Assembly (NCBI GenBank): GCA_021791615.1
Contig: JAJYWG010000413.1
Span: forward strand, 1-61,727
Source: Actinomycetes bacterium
Lineage (GTDB): Bacteria > Actinomycetota > Acidimicrobiia > Acidimicrobiales > RAAP-2
Length of the DNA: 61,727 bases
Direction of reading: 5' to 3'
Numbering within the stretch: position 1 is the stretch's first letter; each line of letters opens with the position of its first letter. Positions 41,581 through 49,437 of the stretch are shown piece by piece. The notes below the pieces were generated by a model. That model was not told where the DNA came from, did no database searches, and worked only from the letters and a program-made list of their open reading frames with translations. The translations under genes and the position numbers were made by a program.

Positions 41581-41820
41581 TGCTCGGTGTTGGCGGGCTC
41601 CGGCCATCGCATTCGCGCCCCGGACGGAGAGCGGAAAGGCTTCCTCCGTCCTGGCTTCACGCCGTAGGGTGTGCGGCCGGTTGTATGTGAGCCCATGGGT
41701 TCGTTCCGGGTGAGACCTCCTCGTCGGTTGGTCGTCGATCGTGACCGAGGGCAGCGATCAGGTGCCGCTCTGCGCTTCCATGTCGCGAGATTGCTTCGTC
41801 CTCTGCGTGCCGACCGAGCA
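41581..41820 (-). ncRNA. Probable c-di-AMP (ydaO-yuaA) riboswitch
   Basis: The minus-strand leader of the Rpf-like gene is closed by TGCTCGGT (5', 41820-41813) pairing with ACCGAGCA (3', 41588-41581). Inside, in order, are CCGGAACGAACCCATGG, CTACGGCGTGAAGCC, a perfect 8-bp hairpin GGACGGAG/CTCCGTCC (41651-41644 with 41629-41622) and GGAGCCCGCCAACACCGAGC. These resemble the ydaO elements GGGGAACC, GGGGUGAAUCC, the variable stem and CCGUCAGCUAACC...G. The 3' end is 38 bp before the start codon, so translation or termination could be controlled. A covariance-model search would settle it. Confidence 0.6.
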
Positions 41821-42138
41821 TTCCTTGGATCGACGCGGGGGTGCGGTCTTCGCGCGCGGCCTGACGGTCGGGCTGGGTACGTGTTGAGGGGCACCATAGC
41901 GGTACCGGGACGCGATGACGCGGATGGTCGGCGGTGGGGAAAGGGATCGACCAGGGAAAAATAAGGAAAGATCCCAGTTCACAGCGTTTTTGGTGTTTGC
42001 GTGCCGAGGGCCCCCGTGCAACCTGATTGCAATTGACCTGCAATTGATGCTGGAGTTCTCAGGCCGTCCAGCTCATGGACCTACAGTGAGCCGGCGGAAG
42101 ACCGGCGCGGACCCCTCGCGCCCGAGCAGAGGACGCCG
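41821..42138. other. Intergenic region with AT-rich promoter-like DNA
   Basis: It separates the riboswitch from the synthetase remnant. Positions 41955-42060 are notably AT-rich for this genome (AAAAATAAGGAAAG, TTTTTGGTGTTT, and two copies of GCAATTGA about 13 bp apart at 42028-42048). It probably carries promoters for both directions. No gene is recognised; the minus-strand open frame here is an artefact of the riboswitch DNA. Confidence 0.5.
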
Positions 42139-42618
42139 ATGAAGGATCCCTACACGATTGCGGGGCTGCTGCAGACCTGGGCCCGGGAGCAGCCCGAGGC
42201 CACGATGCTGGAGGACGGCGAGATGCGCCGGGCCAGGAGGCAGCAGTGCCACAGCGCGGCTCAGGTGGCAGAGGCGTTGGCTGCCGACGGGGTGGAGCAG
42301 CGCGACCGGGTCGCGTTCTTGGACCGCAATGGGCCGGCCTACTTCGACGTGGCCTTTGGAGAGGTTGCCGAGGATCACTGGGGCGAGACGGTCAAGGCAG
42401 TGCTCGTCGCGCCGGGCATTCCTCCCGATGCGTCGGCCCGCGATCGGGAGCGCCTGGCTGCCGAGGCGATTGAGTACTGCCGCGAGCGGCTGGCTCACGA
42501 CAAATGTCCCACGTCGGTCGACGCCGTCGACGCCTTGCCCCGAAACTTCTCGGGCAAGGTACTGGAGCGCGAGCTGCGCCAGCCGTACTGGGAGGGTCGG
42601 GCCCGGTCCATCTCGTGA
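42139..42618 (+). pseudogene. Acyl-CoA synthetase with large in-frame internal deletion
   Basis: 159 codons. Residues 1-74 match the N-terminus of AMP-forming acyl-CoA synthetases (YTIAGLLQTWAREQPEATML, then QALAADGV-like and GPAYFDVAFG). From residue 75 they match the extreme C-terminal domain (DHWGETVKAVLVAPG, CRERLAHDKCPTSVDAVDALPRNFSGKVLERELRQPYW). About 330-370 residues that bind ATP and form the active site are missing, with frame kept at the junction. The protein cannot be an active synthetase but retains the GKVLERELR catalytic-Lys loop. Its stop overlaps the MFS start by 4 bp, so it may persist for translational coupling. Confidence 0.8.
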
Positions 42619-43934
42619 GCAGGGTTGGACGACTCGGGCGCCGGCTCGCCTTGCTGGCGCCTTTGCTGGCGGTGACGATGCTGTTCCGCAGCAGCCAGAA
42701 CATGGCACAGACCACCCTCTCGATCCTGGGGCACGAGCGGCTGCACCTGAGCCCGGGAGCGATAGGGGCGACGATGGCAGGATCCGCGCTCTGCGGGGTG
42801 CTTTCCAGCGTGTTGTGGGCGCCTCGGGTGCGACCGCATCGGCGCGCGCCTGCCGTTGGCGCGGCCCTCGTCATGGTTGCCGTCGCCCTCGTCGTGTTCG
42901 GGACCGTTTCGGACACGGCTGAGCTCGCGGTCGCGGCGGTCCTGCTCGGTGTCGGTGGCGGATTGGCCATGCCGACCCTCATGACCCTGGCAGGGAGCCG
43001 TGAAGGGTCAGCTCGCGGCTCGGGCGCCGAGCGGCAGCGGGATCGCGATCTGGCGCTCTACACGATGGCGCTCAGCGCGAGCCTGGCGATCGGGCCGCTG
43101 GTCGAAGCTTTCGTGCTCCGAGTCAGCGGCCAGCAGCTCACCGCCGCCTACCTGGTCTTCGCCGCCTTTCCCGTGGCCGCCATCGTGGTGCTCTGGATCT
43201 GGCGCCTCCATCCCGATCCGCCACGGCACACCGACGGCCGCGCCGGGGCGATTGGCACCGTCCTCTCCGGAGTCGGCGAGGGAGAGCTTCCTGCGGGGGC
43301 GGGGGTGCCTGCGGGGGCGCAGGCAAAGGGCAGGCCGCGCACGCGCTTCTGGCCCGGGGCGTACCGGGAGATCGCAGGCAACCGAGCGTGGCGAGCCGCG
43401 GTGATCGGCATGCTCATCTACCAGGTGCCATTTATCGCGATTGTGACCTTTGCCGGCTCGATGGCCAGGGTGGTCGACGGAGCGTCACCGGCGACGGCGG
43501 AAGTGGCGTTCGGGGTGTTCTTCGCCACGTCACTGACCGCACGCGGCTGGGCAGCATGGCGAGCTCCCATCGTCCGCAAGACCGGCGCCCTGTGGCTGTC
43601 GGCGCTCCTCACGGTCGCCGGCCTGCTCGTACTCTCGCTCGGTCACGGCATCGCCTGGCTTGTGCTGGCAATGGCCGTCATGGGCATCCCCCACGGGATC
43701 GTCTTCCCGGTGGTCCTCTCGATGGTGGCCGGGGGCACGGACCCCGAGCAGCTTGCCCTCGCCAATGCGACGTTTCTCGCGATCGTGAGCCTGGTGGCGG
43801 TCGTGATGCCCACGATCCTCGGGGCCCTCATCTCCGCGTACGGGTACCGGGCCACGATGCTGCTCGTGCTGGTGCCCGTCATCGGCTTCAGCGCGCTGCT
43901 GGGTCTGCCCCGGGACGAGGGAGTGAGAGTTTGA
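42615..43934 (+). CDS. MFS transporter (12 helices)
   Basis: A 439-residue carrier with a basic N-terminus (SRVGRLGRRLALLAPLLAV) and 12 hydrophobic segments with a central loop of about 60 residues. The usual A-motif (G-x-x-x-D-R-x-G-R) is poor: the loop reads SSVLWAPRVRPHRR. The final helices (PHGIVFPVVLSMVAGGTD, LGALISAYGYRATMLLV) are typical MFS. The substrate is unknown. GTG 42615 overlaps the synthetase remnant's stop (GTGA), so translation depends on that frame. Confidence 0.8.
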   Translation: MSRVGRLGRRLALLAPLLAVTMLFRSSQNMAQTTLSILGHERLHLSPGAIGATMAGSALCGVLSSVLWAPRVRPHRRAPAVGAALVMVAVALVVFGTVSDTAELAVAAVLLGVGGGLAMPTLMTLAGSREGSARGSGAERQRDRDLALYTMALSASLAIGPLVEAFVLRVSGQQLTAAYLVFAAFPVAAIVVLWIWRLHPDPPRHTDGRAGAIGTVLSGVGEGELPAGAGVPAGAQAKGRPRTRFWPGAYREIAGNRAWRAAVIGMLIYQVPFIAIVTFAGSMARVVDGASPATAEVAFGVFFATSLTARGWAAWRAPIVRKTGALWLSALLTVAGLLVLSLGHGIAWLVLAMAVMGIPHGIVFPVVLSMVAGGTDPEQLALANATFLAIVSLVAVVMPTILGALISAYGYRATMLLVLVPVIGFSALLGLPRDEGVRV

Positions 43935-43983
43935 GCAGGGTCACGCCCGGTGAGGTCGAGACGGGCGCGGATCGTCGTGCGGA

Positions 43984-45945
43984 CTACTGCTCGGCGTGCT
44001 CTTCGGACGGATGATCGGACTGGCGCTCTGACTGGCGCACCCAGACGCTGTACATCCGAGCGTAGTGTCCTGACTTGGCCACCAGCTCGTCATGCGTGCC
44101 CACTTCCGCGATCGTTCCATCTTCGATGACGACGATCCTGTCGGCACGCATCGCCGTCGAGAGCCGGTGGGCGATCAGGATGGCCGTGCGCTCCTCGAGC
44201 AGGACGTCGAGGGCGTGCTCGATCTGGGTCTCGGACTGCAGGTCGAGGTTGGACGTTGCTTCATCGAGAACGAGGACCCGAGGGTGTGCCAGGAACGCCC
44301 GGGCCAGAGCGATGAGCTGGCGCTCGCCAGCCGAGAGCGCCTGGCCCCGCTCGTGGACGACGGTGTCCAGCCCCTGGGGAAGACGAGCGACGAGCTCGGA
44401 CAGGCCTACTCGCTCGACCGCTTCTTCGATTGAGGAGCTCGGAGCATCCGGGCGAGCGAAAGCGATGTTCTCTCCGATCGTGCCAGCGAAAAGGAATGGC
44501 TCTTGCGGGACCACTCCGAGCTGGCGCCGAAGCGAGGAGAGCGTGATGCCACGGAGGTCGTAGCCATCGATGAGCACTCGACCGGCCGTCGGGTCATAGA
44601 AGCGGGTGATCAGCTTGGCCAGGGTGGACTTGCCCGCTCCGGTGGGTCCGACGAACGCCACCGTCTCTCCCGGCGCGATGCGCAAGTCCACGTCGTGGAT
44701 GACGGGCGTTGCCACGTCGTAGCCGAACGTCACATGGTCGAAGACGATCTCTCCGTCGATGGGCGGCAGCGTCACGGCATCGGGCTGTTCGGGGACCGAC
44801 GGCTCAGTCCCGAGAAGGGTCCGCAGCTTCACGATCGAGGACTGTCCCTGCTGGAAGGTGTTGTACTGCTGGACGAGAAGCTGAATGGGCTGGAAGAACC
44901 GATTGAGGTACAAGAAGAACGCCACCAGTGTCCCGATGCTCAGGGAGTGGTGGACGACCATGTCGCCCCCGATTGCGAGCAGCGCGGCCTGGCCCATGAC
45001 TCCGATGAGCTGCGTGCCGGGCGCGTAGATGGCGTTGACGTGAGCCGTGTAGTCATTGGCATCCCGGTACTCGCCGAGGACGTTGCGGTGCCGGATGGTG
45101 TTGTGCTGCTGGCGATTGTGAGCGGTCACCACTCGCACTCCGTGGAGGCTCTCGGACAGGTCGGCCAAGACGTTGGCGATACCGTCTCGGACCCGAAGGT
45201 AGCCGCGCTCGGAAACGTTGCGAAACCAAAGTGAGAGCACGGTGAGCGTCGGGATGATGAGCACCACGGTGATGAAAGCCAGACGCACGTCTTTCACGAA
45301 CAGGATTACCGTGATGACGACCATGGTGAGGGCTTGGATCGAGAATTGCGCCAGTCCGTTCTGGAGCAGTTGCTGCAGGTTCTCGATATCGCTGGTCATC
45401 CTCGCCATCACGACGCCGGACTTCTCTTCGGTGAAGTAGTCCAACGACAACCGCTGGATATGCGCGAACACCCTGATCCGGAGGTCATGCATGACGCCTG
45501 CGGCGAGCCGCCCGGTGGTCTGGACCTGCCATCGCTGTGCGAGTGCGGTGATTCCTACGAAGACGAGATAGAGCACCGCCATCCCGAGCACGATGCTGAA
45601 CCTCGGATGATGCAGTGTCATCCCGTCGTTGATGGCGATCCCGGTCAGCTCAGGTCCGGCCTGCGTGGCGAGTGCCACCACGACGATCAAGATTGCTCCG
45701 GCAAGGAGGAGGCGAGGGTACGCGACCAATAGGCGCCACAGGGTCAGGATCCGTCGTTCGGAGGGGTCCTGCAGATGGGAGAAATGTGCCCGGGGCTGGC
45801 CATGGTCGGGCTCATCGGCCAGGAGTTCGTCCACCCCGGCTTGGAGCTCGGAAGGAATACCTCCGAACGGCAGGCTGCCGATAGGGGCACCGGCTCGTCC
45901 GCCGCCGCCGATCGGCGGCCCGAACCCGCCACCTCCCCATGCCAT
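43984..45945 (-). CDS. ABC exporter half (permease-ATPase), consensus ATP site subunit
   Basis: A 653-residue type IV ABC exporter half. The N-terminal Gly-rich stretch is followed by six membrane helices (about 95-400) and an ATPase domain: FVGPTGAGKSTLAKLITRFYDP (Walker A), QEPFLFAGTIGENI (Q loop), LSAGERQLIALARAFL (degenerate signature), VLVLDEATSNLD (Walker B with Glu) and IAHRLST (H loop). It overlaps the next half by one base, so the two form a heterodimer. Here Walker B is normal but the signature is not (LSAGE for LSGGQ). Confidence 0.93.
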   Translation of the reverse strand: MAWGGGGFGPPIGGGGRAGAPIGSLPFGGIPSELQAGVDELLADEPDHGQPRAHFSHLQDPSERRILTLWRLLVAYPRLLLAGAILIVVVALATQAGPELTGIAINDGMTLHHPRFSIVLGMAVLYLVFVGITALAQRWQVQTTGRLAAGVMHDLRIRVFAHIQRLSLDYFTEEKSGVVMARMTSDIENLQQLLQNGLAQFSIQALTMVVITVILFVKDVRLAFITVVLIIPTLTVLSLWFRNVSERGYLRVRDGIANVLADLSESLHGVRVVTAHNRQQHNTIRHRNVLGEYRDANDYTAHVNAIYAPGTQLIGVMGQAALLAIGGDMVVHHSLSIGTLVAFFLYLNRFFQPIQLLVQQYNTFQQGQSSIVKLRTLLGTEPSVPEQPDAVTLPPIDGEIVFDHVTFGYDVATPVIHDVDLRIAPGETVAFVGPTGAGKSTLAKLITRFYDPTAGRVLIDGYDLRGITLSSLRRQLGVVPQEPFLFAGTIGENIAFARPDAPSSSIEEAVERVGLSELVARLPQGLDTVVHERGQALSAGERQLIALARAFLAHPRVLVLDEATSNLDLQSETQIEHALDVLLEERTAILIAHRLSTAMRADRIVVIEDGTIAEVGTHDELVAKSGHYARMYSVWVRQSERQSDHPSEEHAEQ

Positions 45946-47909
45946 CAGCGCACTTCTCCCGTGGTCTCGGCGAGATCGCTCTCGAGGTCGCCATCAAGGG
46001 ATGGCGCGGCGGCGCCCTCGCGCGATGCGGCCTGCGCAAGCACCTCGGCGTACAGCGGCGTGGTGGCGAGAAGGCTGGCATGGGTGCCGTCGGCCACGAT
46101 GCGCCCCCCGTCGAGCAGTACGACCCGGTCAGCCAAGCTGATCGTAGAAAGCCGATGAGCGATGACCAACGTGGTCCTCCCCACCATGAGCCTTCGCAGC
46201 GCGTTGTGGATCTCGAGCTCCACTTGGACGTCAATGGCGCTGGTGGCGTCGTCGAGAATGAGGATCGGGGGGTTCACCAACAGAGTTCGGGCGAGAGCAA
46301 TGCGCTGGCGCTGGCCCCCCGACAGCGTGTAGCCACGCTCTCCGACGACCGTGTCGTAGCCCTCGGGAAGGCGCCGGATGAATTCGTCGGCTCCGGCGGC
46401 GACTGCCGCTGCGACGACGTCTTCCATTGGGGCAGTGGGGTCACCGTAGGCGATGTTGTCCCGGATGGAGACCGAGAACAAGAATGGCTCGTCCAAGACG
46501 ATCCCGACCCGTGAGCGCAAGCTGGACAAGGTCAGCTCCCTCACGTCGTGACCGTCGATCCTGACCGCGCCTTGGTTGACGTCGTAAAAGCGGAGCAGCA
46601 AACGGGCGACAGTTGACTTGCCCGACCCGGTACGACCGACGAGCGCGACCGTCTCACCTGGGCGGAGATGCAGGCTGAAATCGTCGAGGATCAACGCGTC
46701 GGCGTCGTGTGATCCCGTGGAGTAGGAAAACGCGACTTGGTCGAACACGACGTCTCCGCGGCAGTCGACCAGGTCCACTGCATCGGCGCGATCGGTGATG
46801 GTCGGCTGTTCGTCGAGGATCTCGTAGATCCTGCTCGCCGACGCGGCAGCACGCTGTCCCATCATGACGATCATCCCCAGCAGCATGAACGGCGCTTGGA
46901 GCATGAGGAGGTAGGAGTTGAAGGCAAGGATGGCCCCGATGCCCAGATGCCCGTGGATGACCATATAGCCACCGAAGAGGAGCACGAGCGCCAGACCCGA
47001 CTGCGGAAGGTTCTGCATGGCCGGCGACCACCGAGCCTGGAGATCCGCGTCTTTGACGTAGCTCCACCGGACTCGCGCCGCCGCTCCCGCCAGCTCCTGG
47101 AGCTGCTGGTCTTCGGCGGCGAACGATTTCACGACTCGCACGCCACTGACGTTCTCGTCCACGATGGTCGCGACTTCTGCCAGACGCGCCTGGATCAGCC
47201 AGGAGACCGGGAACATCGACTGGCGCATTTTTACCGCGGTCAGGTACACGAAAGGCATGGTGGCCATCGCGACGAATGCAAGGATGACGTTGATGGAGAG
47301 CATGTAGGCGAATGCCACGACGGCAATGGAACATTGGACGAGGATCTGGGGAGCGAACGTCATGTACATGTTCACCGATCGGATGTCGGAGTTCGCCCGT
47401 GAGATGAGCTGACCGGACTGGACCCGGTCGTAAAACGGGAACGACATCTTGGTCAGATGCTCGTAGATGAGCGCGCGCAGGTCGTACTCGAAGCGGTATG
47501 CCGTCTCAAAGAGGAACAGGCGGGCGATGTACCCGGTGATCCCACTGACCACGGCCAGCGCGACGACCCACCACACGTAAAAATGCAATGGCACGGTATG
47601 GCTCACGATGGAGTTGTCGATGGCTTTGCTCAGCAGATCGGGGGTCTGCACTTGGAGCACCAGCCCGACGAAGGACATCGAGAGCGCGGTGATGAACATG
47701 CCCCGATGCGCTTTCATCACGGGCAACGCCCTACGGAGCCAAGACTTCGACTGGTCTGGATCGATCCGGGCCCGGGGGGCCGGGTAGCGAGCCACCTCCG
47801 CCATCGGGATAAACGGCGAAGAAGGGAGCGGATCCCCCTCGTCATTCCTTCCGGCAGCAGGAGATGACGTGTGGTCGGCGGGCTGGTGCTCCCGCCGGCT
47901 CGGGGTCAA
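45945..47909 (-). CDS. ABC exporter half (permease-ATPase), degenerate ATP site subunit
   Basis: A 654-residue partner of the preceding entry. Six membrane helices from about residue 65 (MFITALSMSFVGLVLQVQ) lead to an ATPase domain: LVGRTGSGKSTVARLLLRFYD, DEPFLFSVSIRDNI, LSGGQRQRIALARTLL (perfect signature), LILDDATSAID (catalytic Glu replaced by Asp) and IAHRLST. With its partner it gives one consensus and one degenerate site, as in heterodimeric multidrug exporters of the BmrCD/TM287-288 type. TTG 47909 overlaps the MarR stop (TTGA) with GGGGGAAG before it; ATG 47804 is an alternative. Confidence 0.92.
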   Translation of the reverse strand: MTPSRREHQPADHTSSPAAGRNDEGDPLPSSPFIPMAEVARYPAPRARIDPDQSKSWLRRALPVMKAHRGMFITALSMSFVGLVLQVQTPDLLSKAIDNSIVSHTVPLHFYVWWVVALAVVSGITGYIARLFLFETAYRFEYDLRALIYEHLTKMSFPFYDRVQSGQLISRANSDIRSVNMYMTFAPQILVQCSIAVVAFAYMLSINVILAFVAMATMPFVYLTAVKMRQSMFPVSWLIQARLAEVATIVDENVSGVRVVKSFAAEDQQLQELAGAAARVRWSYVKDADLQARWSPAMQNLPQSGLALVLLFGGYMVIHGHLGIGAILAFNSYLLMLQAPFMLLGMIVMMGQRAAASASRIYEILDEQPTITDRADAVDLVDCRGDVVFDQVAFSYSTGSHDADALILDDFSLHLRPGETVALVGRTGSGKSTVARLLLRFYDVNQGAVRIDGHDVRELTLSSLRSRVGIVLDEPFLFSVSIRDNIAYGDPTAPMEDVVAAAVAAGADEFIRRLPEGYDTVVGERGYTLSGGQRQRIALARTLLVNPPILILDDATSAIDVQVELEIHNALRRLMVGRTTLVIAHRLSTISLADRVVLLDGGRIVADGTHASLLATTPLYAEVLAQAASREGAAAPSLDGDLESDLAETTGEVR

Positions 47910-48382
47910 GTTCTTCCCCCTGCCTGCTTGCGATGGGCCAGCATCGCTTCTCGCCAGACAGCCAAGCCATTGCGTGCCCGCTCCTGCGATCGTTGACTTC
48001 CGAGGCACGAGATGATCTCGTCCAAGCGCCTGTCCACGCTGCTATCTGCGCCTTTTAGCGCCGCGCGTCCCGCCGGAGTGAGTACGTGGGCGACGTGCCG
48101 GCGGTCGGTCTGATCATGACGTCGCTCGACCAGCCCCCGAGCGACCAGGCCATCAACGACGGCAGTGACGCTTGGCGGGCTCACGGCAAGCCGGTCAGCC
48201 AGAGCTGAAGAGACGCTCGGCCCGTGGTCCAACAGCCACAGCACTCGGTACTGCGGAAGGGTGAGGTCAACGGTGGCCAATCCCAGTTCGATTTGCTTGG
48301 CCAGCCACGCCGCAGTGCGACCGAGATGGCGGTCTCCCCCTCCTGCTTCCCCTGGTTCCCCTGGTGGGGACGGGGCGGTCAT
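47906..48382 (-). CDS. MarR-family transcriptional regulator
   Basis: A 158-residue winged-helix protein. LPQYRVLWLLDHGPSVSSALADRLAVSPPSVTAVVDGLVARGLVERRHDQTDRRHVAHVLTPAGRAAL contains the recognition helix and the DRR wing typical of MarR. It leads the operon with the two ABC exporter halves (4-bp overlap) and probably represses it until a drug-like ligand binds. The start is uncertain: ATG 48382 is used, and the frame is open to a TTG at 48418. AT-rich DNA at 48440-48462 may hold the operator and promoter. Confidence 0.85.
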   Translation of the reverse strand: MTAPSPPGEPGEAGGGDRHLGRTAAWLAKQIELGLATVDLTLPQYRVLWLLDHGPSVSSALADRLAVSPPSVTAVVDGLVARGLVERRHDQTDRRHVAHVLTPAGRAALKGADSSVDRRLDEIISCLGSQRSQERARNGLAVWREAMLAHRKQAGGRT

Positions 48383-48639
48383 CCCGGGCTCACCGCACGC
48401 GCCTTCGTCAGGCGCCAAGGGGCAAGTCTTTCGAGATCCATATGATTAGAGTATCGAATGAAGAAGGTGGTCTTCCAGTGGCCGGGCTCCGGTGGGTTCG
48501 ACGCTGCCGAGTATCCCGGCGATCCCGGCGATTCCGGCAGTCCCGTCACGCGAGACGCTGTTCTGGTCCGTAAGCGAGATGCCGGGAGCCACCAGCACCG
48601 TGATGGCTGTCGTGATCGGGCCACGAGACCGATAGCTGA

Positions 48640-49431
48640 TCAGTCCAGTTGCTCGAGGAGCTCGCGGCAACGCTGGGCACTCGATGCCACCTTGGCGCGG
48701 AAATCACTCATGCGAGCCAGCTTGACGTCGAGCTCGGCAGCAAGAGACTCGTTGAGATCGATCGCTTCGAGGAGGAGGGCACGCTGCTCCTCGCGCGCAG
48801 AGGAGGTTCGCAAGCTCTTCTTGGCGCGGTACCGGGCGCGAAGGTCCTCAAGCCGCTCTTCGGAATCGAGAAATCGCTTGATATCGTCCAAGTTCATTCC
48901 GAGCACACTGCGAAGCTCCAGAATTCTCTCCAGGCGAGCAAGGTCCTCCTGCCGATATCGACGCTCACCTCCAGGCGTGTGCCCTGAAGGAGTGAGGAGG
49001 TCAAGCTCTTCGTAGTAGCGCAGCGTACGGGCCGACACCCCTACCCGGGCTGCCGCGTCTCCGATGCGTAGGCCCTGATGGCCGTCAGGATCATTTCGGT
49101 CAGCGGCTTTCACCGTTGGCTTGCGCCGACCTGAGCGGTTGATCGCGTCGGTTTCCTCGCCGGCAGGAACTCCTGCACTTGGAGTGTGTTGGACCTGTTC
49201 GCCTTCGGAGCTCGCGCCTGCGACCCGCGCCCTTTTGGGCTGTGCGTCTCCAGAGCGGGGATTTTCGGCTACCGTACTTTCGGAAGCAGTATCCGTTCGT
49301 CCGATGCCCCTGGAGGAAGAGGTGCGAGGGCCGAGTGCGCGGGTCCTGCGACTGCTGGCAGTAGGAACGCTCGCCTGATCACTGTCACGAGGCCCGAGCG
49401 TGGTCTGTGTGGTGCGACTGGTCGGTGACAT
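48640..49431 (-). CDS. MerR-family regulator with long disordered N-terminus
   Basis: A 263-residue protein. Residues 1-118 are Ser/Thr/Arg-rich and unconserved. The MerR domain follows: LRIGDAAARVGVSARTLRYYEELDLLTPSGHTPGGERRYRQEDLARLERILELRSVLGMNLDDIKRFL. A long coiled coil (EERLEDLRARYRAKKSLR and onward) serves as dimer/effector region, with no obvious ligand domain and a single Cys near the end. AAGGA precedes ATG 49431. It is the second gene after the DHA2 exporter, 6 bp apart, and the dyad at 51341-51360 is its likely operator. Confidence 0.87.
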   Translation of the reverse strand: MSPTSRTTQTTLGPRDSDQASVPTASSRRTRALGPRTSSSRGIGRTDTASESTVAENPRSGDAQPKRARVAGASSEGEQVQHTPSAGVPAGEETDAINRSGRRKPTVKAADRNDPDGHQGLRIGDAAARVGVSARTLRYYEELDLLTPSGHTPGGERRYRQEDLARLERILELRSVLGMNLDDIKRFLDSEERLEDLRARYRAKKSLRTSSAREEQRALLLEAIDLNESLAAELDVKLARMSDFRAKVASSAQRCRELLEQLD

Positions 49432-49437
49432 CGTCCT

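Noticed and set aside
41657..42043. Minus-strand open frame of 128 codons upstream of the Rpf-like gene
   Set aside because: The product is low in hydrophobic order and the DNA shows paired stems and ydaO-like blocks instead. It is better read as leader RNA and promoter DNA.
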